Positions 1 to 13,791 of a DNA stretch of 64,000 bases are shown in pieces (the first letter of the stretch is position 1; each line of letters starts with the position of its first letter). The notes below the pieces were generated by a model. It saw only the letters and a program-made list of their open reading frames with translations. It did not search any database and was not told the origin of the DNA. The DNA is from Armillaria gallica. Lineage: Eukaryota; Basidiomycota; Agaricomycetes; Agaricales; Physalacriaceae. Position numbers and translations under genes: made by a program. The DNA lies in the NCBI GenBank assembly GCA_037576215.1, contig JBANDB010000004.1:930001-994000 (forward strand), in the 5' to 3' direction.

Positions 1-400
1 ACTGAGTCAGATTTCCTAATATCTTGCCCCTGTCCTCATCCTCTTCCACCATCTCCCCGTAGCTCCAATTGGCTTTAGCACCTTTTGCCATGGCTACAAA
101 ATCAGCGGCATCCTTTTCATCACCAGGCCTGCTGCTTTGATGGGTGACGTCGTCGCTGGAAGAACATGGCCATATCTTGAAGACCTTGCTTAGACTGGGA
201 AATAGTTCGTCAGGCGGTAGGCAGCGCGGCGCAAAAATAAACATACCATATTCAGGATGAGCTCGAAGACGGGGGAATGAATGGCTCTGGGACAAAGAGT
301 GTACCAGACTGAAATGTCCAGGTATGAAATACTTGTCACGTAGGTTGTTATTGGAATACTCGCAGAATCGAGAGATGTATTTGGTGGGGGAAGAATCAAG
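1..400 (-). pseudogene. possible amino-acid permease (APC superfamily) fragment
   Basis: On the minus strand the segment around 300-360 reads LRDKYFIPGHFSL, followed by hydrophobic codons. This resembles the F-x-P-G-x-F-x-LG stretch that precedes a late membrane helix in fungal amino-acid and GABA permeases. The expected next blocks are not clearly present, and the downstream minus-strand reading toward position 1 is hydrophilic and acidic, unlike a permease tail. No start codon or complete exon chain could be built. It may be a decayed exon or a chance resemblance. Confidence 0.2.
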
Positions 401-1502
401 CGACAACCCCCTGCCCTAAAGTTGAAAAAGTGACGTTATCGACCCGATCTTGCCGCTGGCATCTCTCGAGATACGACATCGATCGGTGGTACGCCTTCTC
501 CATGTACTAGTACACCCACACAGAGAAGTATCCATATTCTCAAGGTGCAGTATTTCTATGTTCGTGATACTCGAACATCGCTGGGTAGGTAACTCTACAA
601 CGTCTATAACTCCTTGGTCTAATCTATCTCTTCGTGATAATTCCATTGCTTCGATTCGGCTACTACGAATACTTATCGCCTGATAACTGGGAAATCGTTG
701 CGTATTCTCGGTACTTCAAAGCCTCACCTTCAACGCTGGTTCGTTATCAGCTCGTAAATTACAGTATAAACTTTATGGTTATTCTCGTCATCGGTATCCT
801 TTCACCAACATGTCAGCTTCCTTCAATCGCTCTCATTTCAACCGACCTGACTTCTATTCATTACAGGGCAAGCATATGTTATGTATACATTCCCAGATTC
901 TGTGCTTCAGATGGCAGGCACGAAGAGAACAAGACGCAAGCCATCCAGTCTAATCGTACGCTCACTTGCTACTTGCATTTTTCCGATCTCATCATGCACT
1001 GACGATGTTCAGTTTGCATTCCTGAAAGGATGAGGACCTTCAAGTACCCCTACACAATGGGAAAGGATCCTCAGGCCCATGCTGTACGAGTGTGGAACCA
1101 AAGTTTAAGGAGAGGTATGTTCCGATCATAACTTCGCCGTCCAGCCATGTTCGCAGTGGTATATTTTTTTACATGATTAGCACGCGATCTCTAATTTTAC
1201 CACTCAGCACCAAGGCTCGTTCAAGCTGGCTGCTTGTATGATCCCTGTGGCATCGCCGAGTGCTAGTGATTTCCGTTCCGAGATGGATCAATCAGGTATT
1301 CGGGGTGAGTATGGTTGCATGACAGTCACGTCCTGGTCAGAATATCATGAGCCCGCATGCATTTTTCTTCTTCCTATCAGACAACAGCATTCGACGTATC
1401 AGTGAATGGAGTTGGTTCCTTGCAGACGTTGGAGATGCCTCACTGCCGTCTTCTTGTCCTTGTCGTCTTTTAATCGAGACGGGAAGCTGTTTGTATTTCC
1501 AT
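401..1502. other. no recognisable gene
   Basis: Several reading frames of 65-120 codons are open here on both strands, but none has a family motif, a consistent exon chain or a copy elsewhere in the window. I see nothing that can be named. Confidence 0.4.
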
Positions 1503-3905
1503 ATTCTCTCTATTCGGTTTCTTTGACGTGGTGTCAAGGAGACATGAGGCCATGCAGTGTTGTCATGGCTGAAACCTCATACTTACCTCAAGCAAGCAAA
1601 TATTTTATTCCTGGTACGGAAGCAACTTTCAAAATCTCGATTGACTTGCAGATCAGTCGAACGAGTCGTACTTCTGAAAATCAATCCAGTTTGCGACAAG
1701 TTGATTCCTAGCTCTAAATTATCATGTATACACCCTGAGATGTTATTTTCGCTCCGAGTGAATAGATGTTGTCGCTTCATCCGCCACTCAATTTTCCGAA
1801 AATATAAAGGATCTCACGTACATGGGTACATAATGCTGACACCTTCCAAATCACACCCATCCCTGAAAATGATAGATCCGTCTTTATTGGCCCATCAGTA
1901 TATCAGTCCATAAAACGATCACAAATGCCCACTGTAAACGGACGCACAAATATGACTATATCTGAGCTATGTATATCGTCAGTCAGCAAGACGAAGAGAT
2001 CTACGAAGAAGGCCGTCGAGGGAAGAGATTTATCTAAAGGAACGTACGCGAGCAGTAATTTCTCATCGAGATCTTGGTGCATAGAGATTACTTGTGCCCT
2101 CTCTCACCCAGGGTAGCAACCCACTACAGTGGGAATCACAGAGATCCTGTTTAAAAAGCATGTATCCATCGACGCGGCGTGTCTGTATGAGAGGAGGTCA
2201 GTGAGATTGATAAATAATGGCGGAGGAGAACCCACGAATCTTCGCTTGGCGACCTCTTGACCATGTCAACGCTATCATACCTCCACCAGTGGCGACCATC
2301 TCAAACTGACGTTCATCACTGGCCTTCACTGCAAAGGAGATACCGCACTTCCAGGGAATGGTCAAGGCTAAGGTCATAGATATCAGGAAGTAAAGGTGGG
2401 AGTAAGTCTAATCGAGCACCCACCGAGTATTGAATCGTCGACCGGTCTACGACTTTATCTACTGACCGTGAGAAGCGGAATACCGTTTGAAAATACCCAA
2501 GTAGTGGATCAAAAGGAGAACTCTATTCGAAGATTTCAATTGGCCGGTCCCAGTGTAGATAATGTCACTCACTTGCTTGCATCTGGTGAACGGCCGAAGA
2601 CGATCATGAAAGGCTAATCACTCTAAATCGCTTCCCATTGATTCGCCTTCCTGACTTGTTGGTAGATTCATTTATGACACTATCGTAGGAAGCTCGTGGT
2701 ACTCCCGATATTTTGGCAGTAGAAGATAAAGAGGCTGTCATCACCGTGGGGAGTGGCTGAGCCGGGAGGCATGAGATCGGACGTCATCGCTGCGGTCTGC
2801 GATGGTACGAGGAGAGCTTAGTAAGATCGATAGAGAAGGTTGAATTTTGCAACACTGGCGAATTTGGACATATGACGACGGGGGTCTACTAATAGCGGGA
2901 GATAGGGTAGAAAATAAATTAGGGAATCTTCGTGCCGAGGCTATGATATGATGAGATGGAGGAGGTTAAGCGGTAACAAAGTGAACACACCATGGACTCC
3001 GTATCATAATCCTCCTGCCCGTAACTTCTTGGGCCCCAGCAACACAAATTCGAACAACAATACAGCTTCTGTCTTGATATCTAGGGGAGAAGATGAGCGT
3101 AACTCAGGAAATATACGAATACTAGTACACACCTGCCAAATCCCTCGCAGAGACGACGATAGACTCAATCCAATGGTAACCAGTTCCAGATGTTGTAGAG
3201 CGACCCCCTCCGCCATTGCTTTGCTGTATTCATCTTATTTGTAGGCGCGAGGTTGTATTTAATATTGAGACCCTGAAGTGCGTCCAAAGGTAGCATATAG
3301 ATACATGTGAAGAATTCCACGAGTCGAATTTTGAAAGGACGTGGTTCACTGTGAATGTTCGTCGCCTAATTGAATGCTCTGGTAACCACGGTCAGACAAA
3401 GCTCTCAAGCTAGGGGTTCACGTACCTGTCAGTCCTCGCTACGCAGAGTCCAGTATAAAGCAGCAGAATTCAAGGTGGATATGTCCTGGAGTCTTGTCCT
3501 GACGGGCCGTTCCAAGGCGGCATTGTAGCAGCTGGAGATCGTGTTAGGTGGCTCTGTGGGAATACGTTAAGCAGAAGAAGCACGACGAGCAAAGCTTCAA
3601 TACGCACCACGCCAACTCCGTAACTAACACTCGTCTTCACCATCCTCGCATATCCTTTGCTTCTCCGATGTCAGACCGAAATTTGGGTTTGAAACATAAG
3701 GCCGATGATCGACAGCGCATTCGAAGGGTATAGTATTCCGCTGGATGTCGCTTCTTCTTTGCGTTAGCATAAATAGCGTGCAGATAGTCGGGGATGGCAA
3801 GTGGTCATGGACGTCGATGAAGGAGCGGGGTTCAGCAGATCCCAGCATCAAGTTCTGATGATGACATCATGACCGACGTTTCCCGACGTTTTCTCATTGA
3901 CATCT
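1503..3905 (-). repeat. diverged repeat family, copy 1
   Basis: This segment is a diverged, indel-rich copy of 6640-8790 and 13792-15665. The left edge is clear: the sequence around TTTGACGTGG at 1519 matches position 13810, while the bases before it do not align. Open segments in a shared minus-strand frame persist, for example MTTCHPRLSARY near 3.80 kb against MTTCYPRVSARY near 8.68 kb, and AEGVALQHLELVTIGL near 3.2 kb against VVGDEVALRTLEPVTIKL near 8.1 kb. The repeat may therefore contain a decayed multi-exon gene read on the minus strand. No transposase or known domain is visible. It could be an old non-autonomous mobile element or a local gene-family duplication. Confidence 0.6.
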
Positions 3906-6639
3906 TCGGCCTTTCTTTGCAGTATGCACTTGTGGCGATGGTCTGACGTGGAACTCACATCTTGACTCAAGAAGTTAATGAACAGCGAAGTATTACCTAT
4001 CGTACATCTCAGTCAATCCATCACTTTTCCGATACGCGACACTCGTCGCAGCACCCTCTGGCATCCTCGACGAAAAACACGAGTCAAAGAGCACTGAATT
4101 TTTTCATCATGGGTAATACCGGTTAGTGAGTATCAGGATCGTAAATATCAAGCAGAATGTGCTCATGGGTCATGGCATCGTACTGTTGAGCCGTCTGATT
4201 TCATTGAGCACTGTTATCCCGCCTGCACCGGAAAGGCCTTCAAACTGGCGCACGAAACTGCCAAAAAGGTCATAGGATAAGGCAACTGCAGCTAGATAAA
4301 ACAAATAGGAGCACACCATGCATCTTCTCTTGCCTTAGAATGCTGAGTGTACTCACGAACGAGGCGAGCTCAACGGGAGACTGTTTTGTGACTTGAACAT
4401 CTTGATATCTATTTCTTCTACCACGGGTACAGGATTTCCGACCCTGCGGCATATGTGGTAAGGGGAAAGTCATCAAGACAAGGTAATCGTACATATTACC
4501 GAATATATGCTGCAAAATCCTTGGTAAGTGCTTGCGACTAATCTTCCTGATTCATGAGGAGACGTCGCTGAGCAAGTTGCCTCTGCATAGCCCTTGATGC
4601 TATATAAGAGGACGTAGAGAGCATTTCGGATATAAGATCGGACGTCGAGATTTTTGGAAAGTTCGTCCTTGCATTTGGCTAGAATGGCTAGGTGTTTGGG
4701 AGCCTGTACAGGACTGATGAGCTCAACATAATAGAAACAGAGAGGAGTCGTATGATTCACCGTGAGTCTGCTCGAGGTACTCTGAATACCTTGGCAGTAG
4801 CTCTATGTCAAGCAATCGGTGAACCCCCCATCATCTCTCGTTCGACAGGCACTGATTATCTTGAGTAGTATCATGTCAGGAAAGGACACGAAAGCTATTC
4901 TTTGTGGTAGCGACAAAGGCGTTGCACTCGGAGCTTCTTCGATAGTAGCCTCCCTTTCCACGGAGCAAGAGTGGAACATACCTGAGGAGGGGCGTTCGTC
5001 GATGAGGAAATCGGGCTTACTGCTTGCACTGGTTTTGAGATCGGGTCAACACTGCAGTTGAAGATCTGGTGAGTCGTTTCATATACAAGATCGATCCCCA
5101 CCTTTACTCGACGCCCAGTCATGTGAGGGATTGATCTGGCCTAAGGGCTTGCGTCTCACAAACATATCTAGCTTTCAGCCGGCGCGGCGGTTAGCCTGAT
5201 CCCCTCGATGAAAAAGCGTGTATCGTTAGTCCAGCAGGGTACACAGAATGCCCAGTGATCCTCCGCAGTAAGTGCAAACCAGCCTCGTCGTCGCACCTCG
5301 CGTCTTGTCGATCCTGAAATTGGCCTTTCGCCTTCATTCGCGTCGTTGTAGGTTTTGTTTTGTTTTTGTTGCCATCAATCATCCTCGGCAGAACCAAGAA
5401 CTTCGAATCCCCCTTGTCGACGCCGAAGATATACGAGCGAGTTGCGGCACTCAGGTGACAGAGGCAGCTGCAAACTACATCCTCCCGTCGGTGTGCGCCC
5501 CCACGGCCTCGACAAATAAACAAAATCCTCGGAAGGAGGTCCATCCAGTAAGATGAGAAGGACCGGCTAATATAACGCAAGATGGATTCGAAACCCAGCC
5601 GCATATGGGGATATATCATCGCCGTTGGTTGAAAATTGCAACAGTGCTCATGAACGGTCAAGACGAGCGAAGGTGGTGACGTAAGCCATCACTACTTACG
5701 GCTATTTCCCGGCCAAAATTTCATCCACGTTGCGACTTCTTCGCGATGCTATTCTCCATCGCGTCCGTTTACGTGTTCTGGACGCGTTTTCTTACTTTTG
5801 TCATCTTGTTGACCCATTTTACTATGTCCGTCACGATTTTAAGGCTCTACAGCAGTGACAAAGTTCTTTATAGCTAGGTTCTCCCAGATCCGAACAAGCT
5901 GCTTCTCGTCACTCATGGTCCCGCCCCCATGTGCCATCACTCCAATGAACAGATTATCTGAGGCATGAAGTTGAAACAAAGTCGCTACCCATGGCGAAAG
6001 ACCTCTATTGGGACTTGGCTCACCACTTCATCATATCACAGAGCGGTAACCAGCGTCAAAGTCGGGCCAAAAATATCCAACGAGTCGTGACGCTGGACAC
6101 TGTATCGTCTAGTTTTGAAGCCACTACGAAGTCAACGACGGAACAAAGTATCCAGGTATAGAAACCGGAAGCCAGGACCGATTAACCGATCCCTTTCTCT
6201 CTGACCACTCGTGTCATCTCCAGAGCTGTAGTTTCACCCGCCATGCTGGCCGCTAATTTTACCCTTTACGCAACACTCCCACAGTGCATCTACCGACTCG
6301 CCACCCTACCGTTTCCGTTACCTTCCTGCTTGAATCTGAGTTAGAGCTTAGAACAGCTCTTATCGAACGTATGTTGCATCGATCTTCTGCCATACTAACT
6401 CCATGAACGACAGGTCTAAGTTCATCTGTCGCCCATTACTCGGAACCTGTGCGATGAAGATGAGTACAAATCATGGCGACGCGGACTCGCCAATCTACCT
6501 CTCAGCGCTAATCCATCGTCAGAGTTAGGCGCCGAAAGGTTCATTGAGAGACAGTGAGAAAATAGCTACAGTTGTCCTGTAGTCACCACAAAGCTGGACA
6601 CCTAACCGTTTCGACGTGGATACATCCATTTCTTGCGTT
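3906..6639. other. no recognisable gene
   Basis: Both strands hold open frames up to 156 codons (longest 5191-5661, minus), without motifs or splice chains that convince me. A sequence near 6160 (accggaagccaggaccgatt) resembles the left end of the MITE-like element at 21399 and may be an isolated terminus. Confidence 0.35.
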
Positions 6640-8790
6640 GAATGTAAATCGTGAGGACTAAATGGTGTGAATAACATCTATCGGAAGTCATCGTGATGAA
6701 AGATGACCTGTATAACGTACTTTCCCTTGTTTGCAAGCAATGATAGATCTGTATTTGATTTGACACACATCGGTATATCAGTACATTAAAACTATCACGT
6801 ATGCCGGCACTAAACGGACGGACAAATGTGATTTCATCCGAGCCATGTATATCGTCAGTCAACAGGACAAAGAGATCTACGAAAAAGAAGTCAGTCGAGG
6901 TGACAAAATCATCGAAAAGAACGTACTCTAGCAGAGGTTTCTCATTGAAATCTTGGTACCCAGAGAACCCTTGTGCCTCTTTCACATTGGATAGTGACCC
7001 ACCGCAGTGGGAAAGACAACGATTTCCTTTTAAAAGCGAGTATCCCTCGACGCTAGGTGTCTGTAAGAGATGTGGTCTATGTGATTAACGAATAACGATG
7101 GCGAAGAACTCACAAATGTCCGCTTGGCCAGCTCCGTGCCATGTCAACGCTACCACACAGCAATTTCCCTCCTACCCGCGGCGACCGTCTCAAACTGGCG
7201 TTCGTCGGTCGCATTCACTGTAATGGAGATACCGAACTTCCAGGTAATAGTCAAGGCTAAGGTCGTTGGTATCAGGAAGAGAAAGTATGGGGAGGTCTAA
7301 TCGAGCACCCACCTATTATTTTGTCGTCGACCCGTCTTGACTGCGCAAAGCGGAAGACAATTTGAAAAGGCCCATGTAGTCGATCAAGATGGGAACTGTA
7401 TTTGAAGATTTCAATTTGTTAGTCCCGACGCAGATAAAATCACTCACCTGCTTGGATCTGGCGAATGCTCCAAGAGGATCGAAAGGTTGATCAGTCTAGA
7501 TAATCTCTCATCGATTTGCCTTCCCAGCTTGTTCACGTAACCCTAAGGAGGGAAGCGCATATCCTAATGGTAGAGAGGCCGTCGCTACTAAAGATATAGA
7601 TGATAGTCACCCTAGGGAAGTGCCTGGGCGCAGCTGAACCCAGAGACATAGAATCGAATGACTTCGCCGTGGTCTGCAACAGTATGAGGAAACTTGAGCG
7701 GGATAGATAGGGACGGTTTGAGATTTCGCAACATTGGCAAATTCGGACACGCGACGACGGGTGCATTTGCTAATGGCGGGAGAATAAGGGAATCTTCGTG
7801 TCCAGGCTATGATATAATGAGACGTAGGAGGTTAAGTGGGAAAGAAGTGTACGCACCATAGACCTGGTATCGTAATCCTCCTGCCCGTAACATCGTGTGC
7901 AAGGAAGGTATGTCGTCACGGAGTCCCAGAAACACGACTTCAAACTACGATAGAGCTGCTGTTTTGATATCTAGGGGAGGAAGTCAGCATAACTGAGGGG
8001 ATACACGAATAGTGGTACACACCTGCCAGAGTACCTGGCAGTGATGACGATAGACACAATTTAATCGTAACCGGTTCCAGAGTTCGTAGAGCGACCTCGT
8101 CCCCGACGACAAGCCTGATGTCTTCATGGTTCTTGTTCATAGGCATCGGACGGTATTGAGGACCGAAGAATCGAGTACTGAAACAATGCAATCCAGTGGG
8201 AGTGTTCGTCAAGAGATGGATTGTTCTGGTACATACGGTCAGCTAACGCCTTTGAGCTAGGGGTGCACGTACCTGCTTCTCGATAGACAGGCTTAGGTAG
8301 ACAAAAAACAACCAAATTTCAGGCGACCACGCGCTGGAGTTTGGTCTTGATGAGACCCTCCAAGGCGAAATTGCCGTAGCTGGAGATCGTGCCAGGCGAC
8401 TTTGTGGAAATAAAGTAAGCAGAAGAAGTGTGACGGCAAAGATTCATACGCACCACACTAGTTCCATGGCCGAAATTTCGCCCTCCAGTCATGATTCTCT
8501 CCACAGTCTTCGCTTATCGAAGTGCCAGGCCGCAATACTGAGGAACAGCGTATTTGAAACACAAGGTCTGCGAAAGACAGGTCGTTGGAGGGTTGAAGCA
8601 GTCCACCAGGTGTCGTTTCTTTCGTGCTTGACCGCCAATAGCGGGCGGAGACTCGAGGATAGCAGGTGGTCATGGGCGTCCATGGTGAAGGCGGAGCAGC
8701 CACTTCGTCAGATCTCAGCATCACGTTCGCATCATGACGTCATAACCGGGGCCTCTTCGTACGTTTTCCTTTCATCAACCTTTCACTCAT
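6640..8790 (-). repeat. diverged repeat family, copy 2
   Basis: This copy aligns with copy 1 (1503-3905) from about 1830 to 3900 and with copy 3 from about 14170 onward. It lacks the outermost ~380 bp at the left end that copies 1 and 3 share. Minus-strand reading gives TISSYGNFALEGLIKTKLQR near 8.35 kb, with a degraded counterpart TISSCYNAALERPVRTRLQ near 3.5 kb, so a coding segment probably existed in the ancestor. The long plus-strand frame over 8430-9065 lies opposite and is probably a shadow. Confidence 0.6.
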
Positions 8791-11700
8791 TTCTCAAGTT
8801 CTTTCCAAGTTCTTTCCGGCGGTACAGTGCTAGAGAAAAACAGACCACATATGCTCTATTATACAGTACAGTCAATTGTTCAGCAACCGATCCCATTCTC
8901 CCGCCTCCATCCATCAATCTCTATCATCCCTGTCATAGTTCGTCGTCCCCCGCCCTCTCGTCGATATTATCTTGTAGTTATTCTTATCTCTTAATCACGT
9001 CTCGATTAGCTCGTCTGCACTGGCTGATATCATCGCTCTTTTTTCGTTGTGCACGAAGTTTATGAATTGTAGTATCGTTCTTTTTCATTGATAAATGTAC
9101 GTGGAGACTATTTGAATTCCTGGTTTTCATAATGAAAATATTCTCTCTCGGGACAAGCGGATTCTAAAGAGCGCCAGTGCGCCTTTTGTGTTTCTCACGC
9201 TGATAGCCTTCTTAACACGCGCACTATGAATAATTTTTCAAATATACGTGACAACGACTCATGGTGGAAAGCTCAATTGTGTTTCCACGTATACGACAGA
9301 GAGCCCGTTGTTTTTATCAGGAAATAGGTATGCCGCCCTCTTTTGATGATTTCTGATGAACCTGACGAGTGTCGACCATTTTTTGGGTATTCAGTCTTCA
9401 GAGAAGGCTTATACTGTTGACGCATGATTTCGACAGGCTGGACAGACCGGTTCCTTCAATGACTTCGCGAGAAACTACTGAAACATTGGCTACATCCAAT
9501 GTCGACAGGTTCTTCACATTTTGTGTAGCAGCTGCGCATATGACGGTATCATGGGGGCAGCGAATGATTGACGAAGAGTCCTTTCAGATCGCTTCCACTC
9601 CATTGCTGATTTGTACTTTTTTTCATTTGGGACACCTGTTCACCGGAGAAAAAAGACCGTCATTGGGATGGGAAGAGGTCCAGTTTGACGTACGAGTCCA
9701 CATGCGCATAGTATCTCAATCTATCTCTTTTTCGTCATCCATCGAGTGCTCTACGTCAACGTTATACTCAGTTGTCGAGCCCTACTTTTCTCAGTTTCAC
9801 CTTCGCCACGATGTACACGGCCTCACCGAATTAGATGATTCTCTTCACTCTGTACCTGACCGTACAGGACAAACTCCTGCCGAATAGTCTTCTCCGTCTC
9901 GTGAACCGTTCTCTATGGCCATGGCTACAGAGGGGTTTCTCTGCGCCTTTTCCTTTCGCATCGCTTTCAACTCATTCAATCTCCTGATTTTTACTCAGCC
10001 AGGATTTCGGCGTATGCTGCTAATTCTTATTCCGCTTTTATACATACTAAACCCTCCTCGACAGATCGTCCTCCCTATCCTTCGTAGGCCTCGGACTTCT
10101 TAGCTTTGTGATTCCAACCATGCCTCTACTCTATGCTTGCACTCCGATATGAGCAGCCAGATGTCATTTCCGTGTTCGCCAAGGCTGGAGTCATCCATGT
10201 GGTCACGATACGTCGGAATATGCATATTCATCCCTTCTCTTGTCTCATCTGCAGTGTGGACAAGCAAATGCCGACCAAGCTTCGATGTCGCGTGCCGAAT
10301 ATCTTCATCAGTCAGAGTGACGTACAAGGGATGCAAGTCGCTTGAAGTCTCAGGAAACAACAAGATTGCACACACACCCCCTCATCTAAAAGCGTTATTC
10401 AACACTCTTGTTGGCTGTTGAACCTATAGTTGGTCTAGGTTCATCATTTGTTACTTCATTTTGTTCCAAGAAAGGGAGACTCAATTTCCAAGTCTCAATA
10501 GGAAGACGGAGCACCTGCACCGACTTAATATGAGAAAATAATACGCTCTTCTTCGAAATAGAAGATCGATGTTGCTGGGTGAATGTAATATTCTGTTTGA
10601 TATGATGTTTTTTCATCTTACTCAACATGTAGTACTCAGGAGAATTTATAACGTGACTGATATATGTATTCCTCTGGGCCGTATGATGCTCTCCTAGATG
10701 ATTGACGCATCACAAGTATAGAAGGCAGGTCGCTGTTTGTGCTATGGAGACGGAAGATAGTCGCTACCTTGAGGCTAGAGATCTCGATGAGTTGTGGAGA
10801 TTGACTACATTAATCCCAGGTCCCAGCGATGTCAGAGACTGAGTTGGATTTTTCAGGAAGTGTACATGTACTCCCATCTCCGCTTTTAACATAGACTTCA
10901 CTGACTTTTTGTAGGCAAAAGCAGCAGGATAATTCAATCGCAGAATAATGGAAACATTGTTCGCATTCGATTCTGCATGGGACCCCCAGCCCCATCTCTC
11001 GCCTGCAATCACCGTGTCTCTGCAAACAGCAATCTTTGCATAATGTCTCAATGCGTCAAATCTCCCACCGGCACCCACTTGTCGTTCAATTTGAACAGAT
11101 ACCATCGCCTGCATTCAAAGAAAGTCTTGCCACATTACCGTCCCCAAGCTTTTCTGTTTACAATAATCACCCAAACCTACTTCGTATAGAACCCCACTTT
11201 CCAAGCGCGTGCCATCCCCTGCTGATAGACACCCGGACATAAGTCACTGGACACGGCTTCGCTGCATGATTATTCTGCAGAACAATTTACTGATCAAGCA
11301 CTCAGAGCAAATTATCAAGGTTCAGCACTGCGTAGGCACCGTGTCTTCGCAGTCGTTAGAAGGAAGACTGTCATGAGATGGACAGCAGACGAGTATGTGC
11401 TGGCCTTGTAGGATCATTCATCAGAGATAGTGGAATATGAAGGGTATTTGGAGCATTCACATTGAACATCACGAGATCCTATAATGGAAGGAATTTCGAA
11501 CTCATTGTCCCTAATCTCAGCGAATGAAAAATCACATCCGAAGGTCGGATGGAACTGCCGAAAACATCTGACTCTTTGATTTTGGCTTGGCCAGCATTCC
11601 GCCTTGCACTTTGTTCAAGAACCTCCTGCTCGTTGACTTAACTTAGCCTGTTGGATTCCTTGCTGCATCCAAACGATCTCTGCATGTTAGGCAACTTCAT

Positions 11701-13791
11701 TAGCCGTATTACATCTTTTTATGGCGGTGGATAGGAATGACAACCATACGTCCAACTTTACTCCATTTGATCCTCAGCGCTAGACTAGAACTTACGTACG
11801 ATCTGACAGACTCAGAGGCCGCCTGCCATAGAAGTCTCACTTAGCGCCCAACCGTTAGCGCGCGCTTGTTGATCAATCAAGATCTCTCAGTTCTTCCTAG
11901 GCTTCTTGTAAAAGGTCACTGGTGCGACTCATGTACATTTCATTGTCTCGTAACATCACCAAAAGCACGTGCATTCATCCGCGCTAAAGTATTCGCTGTT
12001 GCAGTGGATAATAATCTTTCCATATCATAAGGTAATCCATCACTTCCTTCTGACAATCATTTCTTGATAGACGCAAATATTAGGTATTCTGGTGCTGGTG
12101 CCAAAGAATTTCCCTCGACGCTAATGGTCCGAGTCCAAAAGGAGTCCGGAATATTGTCCTTCAAACTCGTTAAGTGCCGAATATCACCATACCAGGGGGA
12201 AGAGATGCAAATGCGGCCTATATTGAGACTAGAAGCGTGATAAATGGCGGGAACTTAGTCTTCAATGGAACATGCCCTTAATTCGTTGTATCTTTTCCGC
12301 TTGAAGGGTACGTCTCATTGTTTACAATTCATTAGATCGTATCTTTCAAGTAGACATCAAGTACTGAATGATAGACGCTCCTGGGAGCATCTCCTCCCAA
12401 GTGGCGTTACGGCACACAATCAGTATCACAGCCGACCACCAATACCAAATATCCGATGGTCTATATGCACTCCTGGGTAGTAGCCCATATTTTAATCGCC
12501 GGCTCTTTGACCAATACTGGGTAGTCGGTCGAAGGTTGCCAGAGCAGAAGTTTGAGAAGGTGTCAGTGTTTCAGATTGCAGACAAAGAAGAAGTGAAGAG
12601 ACTGGATGACCTGAAGATTACTATAGAGGCGAAATTCTTTCTTTCTTGAGCCGTGTGTACCTTTGTGACCATTTTGACTAGTATGGACTCGGATTCGAAT
12701 TAGATTAAAAAATAACAGTCCCGTAGCATCAGCTTAGCCAAATTTCCTCGCAGATACAAGAAATACCACTGTAGAACAGATGTGATGTGTGAAGACTCAC
12801 GAGTCGACGTAGAAAAGCCTAAAGAAATGCAATGTTCATGGTCGGAAAAAGCAGCTGCGATGGCATCAGGACCGATCCAGATATTGCCAACCCCGTTATT
12901 GTTCTGTCCCGATTCTCGACCACAGTTCGTTGTCTGTTGACTGCCCTCCTGAAAGGCTCTTTCCCATTGATATTGGGTTTTATTGCCGAAGGCGTCTCAA
13001 ATAATTTATGCTTTCTCAGCCACGGATTCACCGTGATTCTTTCTCCGTTTTGGACCAAGCTATCACATTCAAGTCCTATTCTTTCAAGGATAGATGTATG
13101 GCGCAATTTTTCGATTTCTGGCATTGATTAAGATGGATCCTATCTCTCAGGATGTGCAGTCTTTGTACAGAGTGCGCGTGCATTTTGTTCGTTGACTTCA
13201 TCTACAGTATTAATTACCGATTTCATACCAAGTTCGCTGTCAAGCTCTCGGGAGATACCATATATACATGCAGTAGTTGTGCCAGCAGGCTAGAACGCAG
13301 TTCGAGGCTTCGATAAGATGCCCAGTTTCCAACCAAGGGAGGCGATCTGAACGCTGTTTGTGCAGAGGTTTGCCATTGGCTTTGTGAATGTCCTTCTATT
13401 TCCAAGTTCTTCTCATGGAGAACAAAGAGTTTTAACACGAAGGAGATAAGATGCCATCTACGTATACGGATCATGATGGGCCGTAGCATGGTAGTGGCAA
13501 TGAAGGTAAGTATATTATTCACAAGCGAGTTGTACCACCCTGACCCTGTTTTCCTTCAGATTTTTTCTTTGCCATGACGAACGGACCACATTCCCCGGAC
13601 CTCCTTTCTCCCAATATGTCTTTGCGAGATGATCGGTATATGCGGGTGTCGACAAGCGCACTGAGGAGCTTTATAAGTGTCTAGGGACGCTTCGAGGATT
13701 TGGCACGCCCCAAGCTTTCGAAGTTCTGACCATGTATTTCAAGTATCGTCGTTTCTTTGACTAACACTGTCCTAATTGGGTGCTCAGATTT
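8791..13791. other. 5 kb without a recognisable gene
   Basis: Open frames exist at 9369-9887 (+), 10100-10375 (-), 10764-11114 (-), 12265-12649 (+) and on both strands of 12819-13131. None shows a family motif, and the paired long frames on opposite strands at 12.8-13.1 kb argue for chance openness. Some may be decayed exons. Confidence 0.35.
9369..9887 (+). CDS. uncertain 172-codon ORF
   Basis: A single open frame of 172 codons lies just downstream of repeat copy 2. It has no recognised domain, no convincing signal peptide and no conserved copy elsewhere in the window. Its length is unusual for this stretch, but amino-acid use is unremarkable (Ser/Thr and Phe rich). It may be a species-specific gene, a decayed exon or chance. 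Confidence 0.15.
   Translation: MSTIFWVFSLQRRLILLTHDFDRLDRPVPSMTSRETTETLATSNVDRFFTFCVAAAHMTVSWGQRMIDEESFQIASTPLLICTFFHLGHLFTGEKRPSLGWEEVQFDVRVHMRIVSQSISFSSSIECSTSTLYSVVEPYFSQFHLRHDVHGLTELDDSLHSVPDRTGQTPAE

Noticed and set aside
5575..5600. tRNA-like B-box (GGATTCGAAACCC)
   Set aside because: No A-box, acceptor stem or anticodon arm could be folded at the right distance on either strand.
8430..9065. 211-codon open frame on the plus strand
   Set aside because: The first half lies opposite repeat copy 2, whose conserved reading is on the minus strand. The rest is Ser/Phe-rich low-complexity translation, and no start context or motif supports a gene.
12819..13131. Open frames of about 100 codons on both strands over the same bases
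   Set aside because: Complementary open frames with no motif in either; most likely chance absence of stops.
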